Source: RGIG9041 sp045593905
GTDB taxonomy: Bacteria; Bacillota; Clostridia; Oscillospirales; QAKW01
Reading direction: 5' to 3'
NCBI GenBank assembly: GCA_045593905.1
Contig: JAZNXL010000062.1
Span: 1-37,600 of the forward strand
DNA length: 37,600 nt
A program made the position numbers and the translations under genes. The notes under the pieces are model-generated. The model was not told the origin of the DNA. It was given only the letters and a program-made list of their open reading frames with translations, and did not search any database. Positions 32,377-37,600 of this stretch are shown here, piece by piece (the stretch's first letter is position 1; the number at the start of each line of letters is the position of its first letter).

Positions 32377-32948
32377 ATACACCAAACAAACTCACAGTAC
32401 TTAGAATTATAATGACACCAATATTTTTGGTAACACTTATGCTTGAGTTCCCGCACCACTATCTTGTGGCGCTTGTGCTTTTTGCAGCGGCTTCAATCAC
32501 CGACCTTATCGACGGTAAAATGGCACGTAAATACAACCTTATTACCGACTTTGGTAAGTTTTTAGACCCGCTTGCTGACAAAATGCTCACAACCGCAGCG
32601 TTCCTTGCGTTTATCGAGCTTAAAATCGGCACAGGCATTGTGTGGATAACCTTTATTATTCTTATCCGTGAGTTTTTAATCACATCACTCCGCCTTATCT
32701 CATCGGGCAAGGGTGTGGTAATTGCCGCTAATATGTGGGGCAAGTGCAAAACAGTTGCGCAAATGGTAAGTGTTGTATATATTCTTGCATCGCAATACTT
32801 TTTATCACTCTTTACCGTTCCCGAACTTGTTGTTAGCATTGTAAATATTGCTACCGACGTTGTACTTTGGGTATCGGCAGTTTTAACCGTTATAAGCGGT
32901 GTTGTATACGTAAACCAAAACAAACAGTTCATCGACCCTAAAAAATAA
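32373..32948 (+). CDS. pgsA: CDP-diacylglycerol--glycerol-3-phosphate 3-phosphatidyltransferase
   Basis: The protein has 191 residues with about five membrane spans. The CDP-alcohol phosphotransferase motif D-G-x2-A-R-x8-G-x3-D-x3-D is seen in DLIDGKMARKYNLITDFGKF followed by LDPLADK. The start NTPNKLTVLRIIMTPIF is typical for PgsA. It makes phosphatidylglycerophosphate, the precursor of phosphatidylglycerol, in the membrane. Its ATG overlaps the rimO stop, and GGAG sits about 11 bases upstream within rimO. Confidence 0.95.
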   Translation: MNTPNKLTVLRIIMTPIFLVTLMLEFPHHYLVALVLFAAASITDLIDGKMARKYNLITDFGKFLDPLADKMLTTAAFLAFIELKIGTGIVWITFIILIREFLITSLRLISSGKGVVIAANMWGKCKTVAQMVSVVYILASQYFLSLFTVPELVVSIVNIATDVVLWVSAVLTVISGVVYVNQNKQFIDPKK

Positions 32949-32953
32949 TTATT

Positions 32954-33592
32954 ATGTTTAGTAAGTTCAGAGAAGAAATTGATTTTATAAAAATGCGCGA
33001 CCCTGCGGCGCGCAGTGATTTCGAAATCTACTTTTTGTATAAAGGCTTTAAGGCGCTCAGGTATTACCGCCGCGCACACAAGGCGTATGAAAAAGGCAGA
33101 TTTTTTTGGGCACGCTATTTAAGTGAGCGCGCAAAGTTCAAAACAGGCATCGAGATTCACCCTGCCGCTAAAATCGGTAAAGGCTTTTTTATTGACCACG
33201 GCACAGGTGTTGTAATTGGCGAAACCACCGAGATTGGTGATAACTGTGTAATCTATCAGGGTGTAACCCTCGGCGGTACCGGTAAAGAAACAGGTAAACG
33301 CCACCCCACTCTTGGCAATAATGTAATGGTGGGCGCGGGCGCAAAGGTGCTGGGACCTATAAAAATAGGTAACAACGTAAAAATCGCGGCAGGTGCCGTT
33401 GTGCTTAACGATATCCCCGACAACTCAACCGCAGTAGGTGTTCCTGCGCGTGTTGTTCGCGTTGGCGGTGTACCGGTTGGCGACCTTGACCAAGTGCATA
33501 TCCCCGACCCTATTTCGCAGGAACTATGCAGACTTGAGTCGCGCCTTGCAAAGCTTGAGAAAAAATTGGAGAAGCAAAATGAAGATTTATAA
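32954..33592 (+). CDS. cysE: serine O-acetyltransferase
   Basis: The protein has 212 residues. A short helical N-terminal part is followed by left-handed beta-helix hexapeptide repeats: KTGIEIHPAAKIGKGFFIDH, GTGVVIGETTEIGDN and KVLGPIKIGNNVKIAAGAVV. IDHGTGVVIGETTEIGDN carries the catalytic His. The end GVPARVV is the usual acyltransferase cap. It turns L-serine and acetyl-CoA into O-acetylserine, the cysteine precursor. It is the short form typical of Firmicutes. The ATG has no visible Shine-Dalgarno site and lies 5 bases after pgsA. It sits directly before cysS, so the cell couples cysteine supply to cysteine charging. Confidence 0.94.
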   Translation: MFSKFREEIDFIKMRDPAARSDFEIYFLYKGFKALRYYRRAHKAYEKGRFFWARYLSERAKFKTGIEIHPAAKIGKGFFIDHGTGVVIGETTEIGDNCVIYQGVTLGGTGKETGKRHPTLGNNVMVGAGAKVLGPIKIGNNVKIAAGAVVLNDIPDNSTAVGVPARVVRVGGVPVGDLDQVHIPDPISQELCRLESRLAKLEKKLEKQNEDL

Positions 33593-34976
33593 TACCCTAA
33601 CCCGTCAAAAAGAAGAATTTAAAGAAATAAAGCCCGGCACTGTCACAATCTATGCCTGTGGCCCTACCGTTTACGACTTTTTCCATATCGGTAACGCGCG
33701 TCCCTTTATTACGTTCGACGTGCTTCGCCGTTACTTTGAGTTTACAGGCAAAAAGGTACGCTTTGTACAAAACTTTACCGATATCGACGATAAAATGATT
33801 AAACGCGCCAATGCCGAAGGTATTACCGTTAAAGAGCTTGGTGACAGGTTTATTGAAGAATACTATAAAGACGCAGGCGCACTCGGTGTTGGTAAAGCAA
33901 CCGTACACCCCCGCGCTACCGAGTGTATTGCCGATATTATAAAAATCGTTGAAGAGCTTGTTGCAAACGGTATGGCATACGAAAAAGACGGCGACGTGTT
34001 TTTCCGTACCACCAAGTTTAAAGACTACGGCAAGCTTTCGCACTACCCGATAGAACAGTTAGAGAGCGGCGCGCGTATCGAGATTAACGATAAAAAAGAA
34101 AACCCGCTTGACTTTGTTGTGTGGAAGGCTGCAAAAGAGGGCGAACCGCATTGGACTTCGCCTTGGGGCGAGGGCAGACCCGGCTGGCATATCGAGTGCT
34201 CGGCAATGTCTACCAAGTACCTTGGCAAAACAATCGATATCCACTGCGGCGGTGTTGACCTTATCTTCCCGCACCACGAAAACGAAATTGCGCAGTCAGA
34301 GGCTGCTCACGGCTGTGAGTTTGCGCGTTATTGGATGCACAACGGTCATATCAATGTCGATAGCAAAAAAATGAGTAAATCACTCGGCAACTTCTTTACC
34401 GTTCGCGATGCCGCCGAAAAATACGGCTACGAAACAATTCGTTTCTTTATGCTTTCAAGCCACTACAGAAGCCCTATTAACTACTCGGCTGACGTTTTAG
34501 AGCAGTCAAAGGCAGGTCTTGAGCGCCTTTATACCGCAAAAAATAATATGGAGTTTGCACAAAAGAGCGCAAAGGTACAAAAAATGACCGATGCCGAAAA
34601 AGAAGCTCTTAACGAGTATAACGTATTCCGCGAGCAGTTCTGTCAAAAGATGGATGACGACCTTAATACTGCCGATGCAGTATCGGTTCTTTTCGATATG
34701 GCGCGTAAAATGAACAGCGAGCCCGATGGCAAGAGCGCCGAATACTATAGCGAAGTTGTTAAAAAGTTTATGGAGCTTTGCGGCGTACTCAATATTTTAA
34801 CAAACACTCCTAAGGTAGAAATTCCCCGGGAAATACAACAGCTTGTTGATAAGCGTGTCGAGGCAAGAGCCAATAAAGACTATGCCGAGGCCGATCGCAT
34901 AAGAGACGAGCTTGCGTCTATGGGCGTTATCTTAGAAGACACCAAAGACGGCGTAAAAATACTTATGAAAAAGTAA
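33579..34976 (+). CDS. cysS: cysteine--tRNA ligase
   Basis: The protein has 465 residues from the ATG at 33579, with GGAG seven bases upstream. A 47-codon in-frame extension back to 33438 lies inside cysE and is rejected. Class I motifs: ACGPTVYDFFHIGNAR (HIGH as HIGN; Cys28 zinc ligand), WHIECSAMS and CGGVDLIFPHHENEIAQSEA (zinc ligands), and KMSKSLGN (KMSKS). A helical DALR-type domain and a C-terminal ARANKDYAEADRIRDELASM tail follow. It overlaps cysE by 14 bases. The cysE-cysS pair is a known Firmicutes arrangement, but no T-box is visible within this operon. Confidence 0.98.
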   Translation: MKIYNTLTRQKEEFKEIKPGTVTIYACGPTVYDFFHIGNARPFITFDVLRRYFEFTGKKVRFVQNFTDIDDKMIKRANAEGITVKELGDRFIEEYYKDAGALGVGKATVHPRATECIADIIKIVEELVANGMAYEKDGDVFFRTTKFKDYGKLSHYPIEQLESGARIEINDKKENPLDFVVWKAAKEGEPHWTSPWGEGRPGWHIECSAMSTKYLGKTIDIHCGGVDLIFPHHENEIAQSEAAHGCEFARYWMHNGHINVDSKKMSKSLGNFFTVRDAAEKYGYETIRFFMLSSHYRSPINYSADVLEQSKAGLERLYTAKNNMEFAQKSAKVQKMTDAEKEALNEYNVFREQFCQKMDDDLNTADAVSVLFDMARKMNSEPDGKSAEYYSEVVKKFMELCGVLNILTNTPKVEIPREIQQLVDKRVEARANKDYAEADRIRDELASMGVILEDTKDGVKILMKK

Positions 34977-35006
34977 AAAGTAATAAGTAATAGTGAAAAA
35001 GTAATG

Positions 35007-35036
35007 AAGGAACACAACGAAAGTTGTGTTCCTTTT
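35007..35036 (+). terminator. intrinsic terminator of the recA-cysS operon
   Basis: AAGGAACACAAC (35007-35018), loop GAAA, GTTGTGTTCCTT (35023-35034), then TT. It is a 12-bp perfect stem. Confidence 0.88.
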
Positions 35037-35042
35037 AAATTA

Positions 35043-35068
35043 AAAACTTGGCTTTTAGCCGAGTTTTA
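35043..35068. terminator. second hairpin, terminator-like
   Basis: AAAACTTGGC (35043-35052) pairs with GCCGAGTTTT (35058-35067), with one G-T pair. The T-run is short. It may back up the preceding terminator. Confidence 0.5.
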
Positions 35069-35103
35069 TCCTTACCTATTCACTCTTACCTATTACCTTA
35101 ATA

Positions 35104-35129
35104 AAAAAGACACCATAAGGTGTCTTTTT
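35104..35129 (-). terminator. intrinsic terminator of yebC (usable in both directions)
   Basis: AAAAAGACACC and GGTGTCTTTTT form an 11-bp stem with loop ATAA on the plus strand. In the leftward direction it overlaps the yebC stop codon and ends in T. Confidence 0.88.
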
Positions 35130-35850
35130 ATTCGTCCCAGTTATGAGCAACGTTCTGAACGTCGTCGTTATCCTCAAGCGCTTCTAAAAGCAAGTTCATA
35201 AACTTAATGTCTTTTTCGTCGGTGAGTGATACGTAGTTTTCGGCAACGCGGGTGATTTCGGCAGTTTCAAAGCTGTACCCTGCGTCCTCGAGCGTTTTGC
35301 GAACAGTCGAAAAGTTTTCGGGCGAGGTGATAATCTCGTAAATCTCGTCTTCAACGTTAAAGTCGTCAGCGCCTGCATCAAGAGCCGCCATCATAAGCTC
35401 GTCTTCGTCAGCCTTTGTTCTGTCAACAACGATTACGCCGCATTGTTTAAACTGCCACATAACGCTGCCCGACGTACCAAGGTTTCCGCCGAACTTGTCA
35501 AAATAGTGTCTAAGGTCGCCTGCGGTACGGTTTTTGTTGTCGGTAAGTGTTTCAACAACAACCGCAACACCTGCGGGGCCGTAGCCTTCGTATATATTGT
35601 TTTCGTAGTTTTTGCCGTCGCCTTCGCCTGCGCCTTTTTTGATTGCGCGTTCAATATTATCGTTAGGCACGTTTGCCGATTTTGCTTTTGCAATAGCATC
35701 AGCAAGGCGTGAGTTAGAGGCGGGGTCTGGGCCGCCCTCTTTAACAATAACCATAATCTCGCGCGCCATTTTGGTAAATACCTTTGCACGCTGAGCGTCG
35801 GTCTTGCCTTTCTTGTGCATAATATTGTGCCATTTTGAATGTCCTGACAT
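35128..35850 (-). CDS. yebC: YebC/PmpR family translation/transcription regulator
   Basis: This 240-residue protein begins MSGHSKWHNIMHKKGKTDAQ, followed by RAKVFTKMAREI. Then comes GGPDPASNSRLADAIAKAKSANVPNDNIERAIKK, the standard YebC N-terminal block. Later blocks are YEGYGPAGVAVVVETLTDNKNRT and GGNLGTSGSVMWQFK. Members were named as DNA-binding regulators (PmpR). Newer work places YebC and mitochondrial TACO1 on the ribosome, easing translation of proline-rich stretches. GGAG lies seven or so bases before the ATG. It is monocistronic, with a reverse-strand promoter divergent from the AlaX gene. Confidence 0.96.
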   Translation of the reverse strand: MSGHSKWHNIMHKKGKTDAQRAKVFTKMAREIMVIVKEGGPDPASNSRLADAIAKAKSANVPNDNIERAIKKGAGEGDGKNYENNIYEGYGPAGVAVVVETLTDNKNRTAGDLRHYFDKFGGNLGTSGSVMWQFKQCGVIVVDRTKADEDELMMAALDAGADDFNVEDEIYEIITSPENFSTVRKTLEDAGYSFETAEITRVAENYVSLTDEKDIKFMNLLLEALEDNDDVQNVAHNWDE

Positions 35851-35888
35851 AAAACTTCTCCAATCTCGTTTGTTTATTCCAATTAATT

Positions 35889-35917
35889 AATATATCATAT
35901 TTTTATGGCACGGTCAA
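35889..35917 (-). promoter_or_regulatory. promoter of yebC
   Basis: On the reverse strand TTGACC (35917-35912), a 17-base spacer and TATATT (35894-35889), 38 bases before the ATG. Confidence 0.75.
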
Positions 35918-35931
35918 GTGCTAAATAAACC

Positions 35932-35960
35932 TTGAATAATATGCTTTGGTCTATTATAAT
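35932..35960 (+). promoter_or_regulatory. promoter of the AlaX-like gene
   Basis: TTGAAT (35932-35937), a 17-base spacer and TATAAT (35955-35960), 29 bases before the ATG. It lies back to back with the yebC promoter, with 14 bases between the two -35 hexamers. Confidence 0.75.
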
Positions 35961-35989
35961 GTAATAAATATAAAAAACGAGAGTGACTA

Positions 35990-37126
35990 ATGAAAACAAT
36001 AAAACTTTACGATAATAACGCATATGAGACCGAGTTTTTAGCAACAGTTTTAAGCTGTAACAAAACCGAAAACGGCTACGATGTTGTGCTCGATAAAACC
36101 TGCTTTTTCCCCGAAGAAGGCGGACAGGCAAGCGATAGCGGTGTAATTGGCGATGCAAAGGTAACACACGTGCGTATTGAGGGCGATGTTATAACACATA
36201 CCACCGATAAAGCGGTATCGGATAAGGTCGCTTGTAAAATCAACTGGGACGAGAGATACGATAAAATGCAGCAACACACAGGCGAGCACATTGTATCGGG
36301 TATTGTTAACAAAATGTACGGTTACAATAACGTTGGTTTTCACCTTGGCAGTGACGATGTTACATTTGATTTTGACGGACCGCTCACACGCGACCAGCTT
36401 AACCAAATCGAGCTTATTGCAAACGATGTTATTTATAAAAATGTAAGCGTCAAAGGTTATTATCCGACCGACCCGAGCGCGCTTGAGTACCGCTCAAAAA
36501 CCGATATTGAAGGCGCGGTAAGAATTGTCGAAATCGAGGGAGTTGACCTTTGCGCCTGTTGTGCTCCGCATGTTAAAACAACGGGCGAGGTGGGTATTAT
36601 AAAACTGCTCGAGGCAGGTAGCTACAAGGGCGGTGTGCGTGTGCATCTTGCCTGTGGCAAGCGTGCGGTTGCCGACTATCAAACAAAGTTTCAAAACCTC
36701 GAAACAATAGCAACTGCGTTGTCTTCGGGCAAAAATAACGCCGCTGAATATTTTACAAAATACCAACAAGACGTTGCCGACTTAAAGGCACAGCTTTCAA
36801 AAACAAAAGCCGAGCTTTTAACGTTAAAGGCTATGACGGTAACCGCAATAGATGGCAATATTGTGCTTTTTGAAGACGGACTTGAGGGCGGCGATTTGCG
36901 TAATTTTGTAAACGCGCTTTCAGATAAATACACAGGTATTTGTGCGGTCTTTTCAGAAAAAAATCAGGGCGGATATAACTTTGTAATTGCCGCAAAAAAC
37001 GATAAACTTAACGATATTTGTAATGGGCTTAGAAAACAGCTCGGCGCAAAGTGCGGCGGAAACGATAAAATGATTCAAGGCAGCGTAAGCGCCCACAAAG
37101 AAGACATAACAAAAATTGTGGGATAA
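35990..37126 (+). CDS. alanyl-tRNA editing protein, AlaX-L type with DHHA1 domain
   Basis: This 378-residue protein matches the editing half of AlaRS without the catalytic domain. FFPEEGGQASDSG is followed by the zinc motif HxxxH as QQHTGEH (His96, His100), and then by the second zinc motif CACCAPHV (Cys190 and His194). A coiled-coil stretch at about 233-270 (EYFTKYQQDVADLKAQLSKT) leads to the C-terminal DHHA1 domain ending CGGNDKMIQGSV. It should hydrolyse Ser-tRNA-Ala or Gly-tRNA-Ala in trans. The length and DHHA1 tail fit AlaX-L. A misannotated AlaRS is excluded because no class II synthetase motifs precede it. The binding site is a modest GAGAGTGA. A strong terminator follows. Confidence 0.88.
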   Translation: MKTIKLYDNNAYETEFLATVLSCNKTENGYDVVLDKTCFFPEEGGQASDSGVIGDAKVTHVRIEGDVITHTTDKAVSDKVACKINWDERYDKMQQHTGEHIVSGIVNKMYGYNNVGFHLGSDDVTFDFDGPLTRDQLNQIELIANDVIYKNVSVKGYYPTDPSALEYRSKTDIEGAVRIVEIEGVDLCACCAPHVKTTGEVGIIKLLEAGSYKGGVRVHLACGKRAVADYQTKFQNLETIATALSSGKNNAAEYFTKYQQDVADLKAQLSKTKAELLTLKAMTVTAIDGNIVLFEDGLEGGDLRNFVNALSDKYTGICAVFSEKNQGGYNFVIAAKNDKLNDICNGLRKQLGAKCGGNDKMIQGSVSAHKEDITKIVG

Positions 37127-37146
37127 TAATATCCCACAATTTTATT
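37112..37146 (+). terminator. intrinsic terminator of the AlaX-like gene
   Basis: AAAATTGTGGGAT (37112-37124), loop AATAAT, ATCCCACAATTTT (37131-37143), then T-rich. The first arm overlaps the end of the coding sequence. Confidence 0.88.
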
Positions 37147-37153
37147 TTAACTA

Positions 37154-37182
37154 TTGACAATAACTTTCAAAATGAATATAAT
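37154..37182 (+). promoter_or_regulatory. promoter of the right-end tRNA region
   Basis: TTGACA (37154-37159), a 17-base spacer and TATAAT (37177-37182): full consensus, 15 bases before the first tRNA-like 5' end. Confidence 0.8.
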
Positions 37183-37197
37183 AATTTAGTAACTTAT

Positions 37198-37217
37198 AGG
37201 GGCCAAAGCTCAGTTGG
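37198..37217 (+). pseudogene. tRNA 5' fragment (acceptor strand and part of D arm)
   Basis: AGGGGCCAAAGCTCAGTTGG looks like the first 20 or so bases of a tRNA (acceptor strand plus AGCTCAGTTGG of the D arm). The sequence then turns into unrelated, hairpin-rich DNA with no 3' half. Either a tRNA gene is interrupted here or the assembly is chimeric. Confidence 0.6.
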
Positions 37218-37321
37218 GGACGTTTGCGAGCGCTGCCGGTGGCAGATAAAGCGAGCAAAAAGGAGTGGCAGCGACACGACGATTGACAAGCAATACTTTG
37301 CGTAGGCAGAGTCGATGTTGC
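37218..37321. other. unexplained hairpin-rich insert following the tRNA fragment
   Basis: CGCTGCC (37231-37237) can pair with GGCAGCG (37267-37273). CTGCC also pairs locally with GGCAG (37233-37245 region). No open frame of interest is present. Given the adapter downstream, a chimeric origin cannot be excluded. Confidence 0.45.
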
Positions 37322-37415
37322 AACAGGAAGAGCAGCGGTCTCCAAAACCGAGCGGTTTCAACTTCGAACAGAAAAAATAAAACAACAATATAGGGGTATA
37401 GCTCAGTTGGTAGAG
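37322..37415 (+). repeat. 94-bp direct repeat, copy 1
   Basis: It is identical to 37507-37600 at offset 185. It contains a tRNA-Trp-like anticodon arm (GCGGTCTCCAAAACCG, anticodon CCA) and, 20 or so bases of spacer later, a fresh tRNA 5' half. No T arm or matching acceptor 3' strand is present. Confidence 0.9.
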
Positions 37416-37421
37416 CAGCGG
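37392..37421 (+). pseudogene. tRNA 5' half (Trp-like) cut by adapter sequence
   Basis: AGGGGTATAGCTCAGTTGG then TAGAGCAGCGG gives the acceptor strand, a full D arm and the start of an anticodon stem. It breaks off at 37422, exactly where the adapter match begins. The intact gene is probably tRNA-Trp, judged from the CCA anticodon arm in the repeat. Confidence 0.7.
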
Positions 37422-37506
37422 AAGTCGGAGGCCAAGCGGTCTTAGGAAGACAAGTTGCCCCCCCAACTCCTTGGCTCACAGAAACGACATGGCTACGATC
37501 CGACTT
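37422..37506. other. DNBSEQ/MGI sequencing adapter pair with barcode (contamination)
   Basis: 37422-37453 begins AAGTCGGAGGCCAAGCGG and equals the 32-base forward MGI/BGI adapter as I know it. 37454-37463 (GTTGCCCCCC) has the length of the 10-base barcode. 37464-37506 begins CAACTCCTTGGCTCACAG and ends ATCCGACTT, the reverse complement of the 42-base reverse adapter with one extra A near 37483. This is library chemistry, not genome. Confidence 0.93.
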
Positions 37507-37600
37507 AACAGGAAGAGCAGCGGTCTCCAAAACCGAGCGGTTTCAACTTCGAACAGAAAAAATAAAACAACAATATAGGGGTATAGCTCAGTTGGTAGAG
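37507..37600 (+). repeat. 94-bp direct repeat, copy 2 (ends at window edge)
   Basis: This is a perfect copy of 37322-37415. It ends with a third tRNA 5' fragment (37577-37600) at the window end. It is likely an assembly-graph artefact tied to the adapter, or a collapsed tRNA array. Confidence 0.85.

Larger units (their letters stand above)
34978..35102. repeat. imperfect inverted repeat framing two hairpins
   Basis: The left arm (34978-35010) is rich in AGTAATAAGTAATAGTG; the right arm (35070-35102) is its approximate reverse complement with CACTCTTACCTATTACC. Between them lie the stems at 35007-35036 and 35043-35068. It has the shape of a small non-coding mobile or palindromic element placed between convergent cysS and yebC. 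Confidence 0.45.

Noticed and set aside
33438..33578. 47-codon extension of cysS
   Set aside because: It overlaps the hexapeptide region of cysE; the ATG at 33579 has GGAG and is the family start.
37198..37421. Introns inside tRNA genes
   Set aside because: The interruptions are about 100 bases, carry no group I features, occur in the D arm or at an adapter junction, and no 3' halves follow.

Overview
The window looks like a metagenome-derived contig from a gut-type member of the Firmicutes, most likely class Clostridia (Oscillospirales-like). The evidence is the one-chain GlyRS, the rpmH-rnpA-yidD-yidC-jag-mnmE block, SLH-anchored surface proteins, a TSCPD protein, strong AGGAG-type ribosome binding sites, and consensus TTGACA-17-TATAAT promoters at most operon heads. 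No taxonomic marker was searched, so the rank is an inference.

Layout. Positions 1-607 hold the start of a secreted-protein gene leaving the left edge, a structured intergenic element, and tRNA-Arg(ACG). Positions 608-8056 are one tightly overlapping leftward operon: an 8-TM membrane protein, lepA, a GH78 alpha-L-rhamnosidase, hemW, a TSCPD protein and a U32 peptidase-family protein. Then come rightward prfB (without the usual frameshift), an SLH protein with an EF-hand loop, and two small membrane proteins. A leftward pair follows (pgeF, then a solo peptide-type solute-binding lipoprotein). After that everything runs rightward except yebC: PHP protein, glyQS, rpmH-rnpA-yidD-yidC-jag, mnmE, a 1775-residue surface protein, two tandem GH20 hexosaminidases, recA-recX-rimO-pgsA-cysE-cysS, convergent yebC, and an AlaX-type editing protein. 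The last 400 bases are a disrupted tRNA region.

How the genes fit together. Most of the window is translation and core metabolism: LepA, RF2, GlyRS, CysRS, L34, RNase P protein, MnmE, RimO, YebC and AlaX. Membrane biogenesis is represented by YidD, YidC and PgsA. A sugar and surface theme is laid over this: two SLH proteins, a cytoplasmic rhamnosidase and two cytoplasmic GH20 enzymes.

Most notable points. (1) The 1775-residue protein carries two tandem metallophosphoesterase modules. The first has all metal-binding motifs and the second has lost nearly all of them. Both are followed by about 24 CxxC-type repeats and C-terminal SLH domains. (2) Positions 37422-37506 match the two DNBSEQ/MGI library adapters around a 10-base barcode, so the right end is an assembly artefact. 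Nothing built from the last 400 bases should be read as biology without raw reads. (3) The tRNA-Arg 3' end is copied both directly and invertedly around a roughly 200-bp hairpin-rich element. (4) Two divergent promoters at 14514-14565 share one palindromic -35 hexamer.
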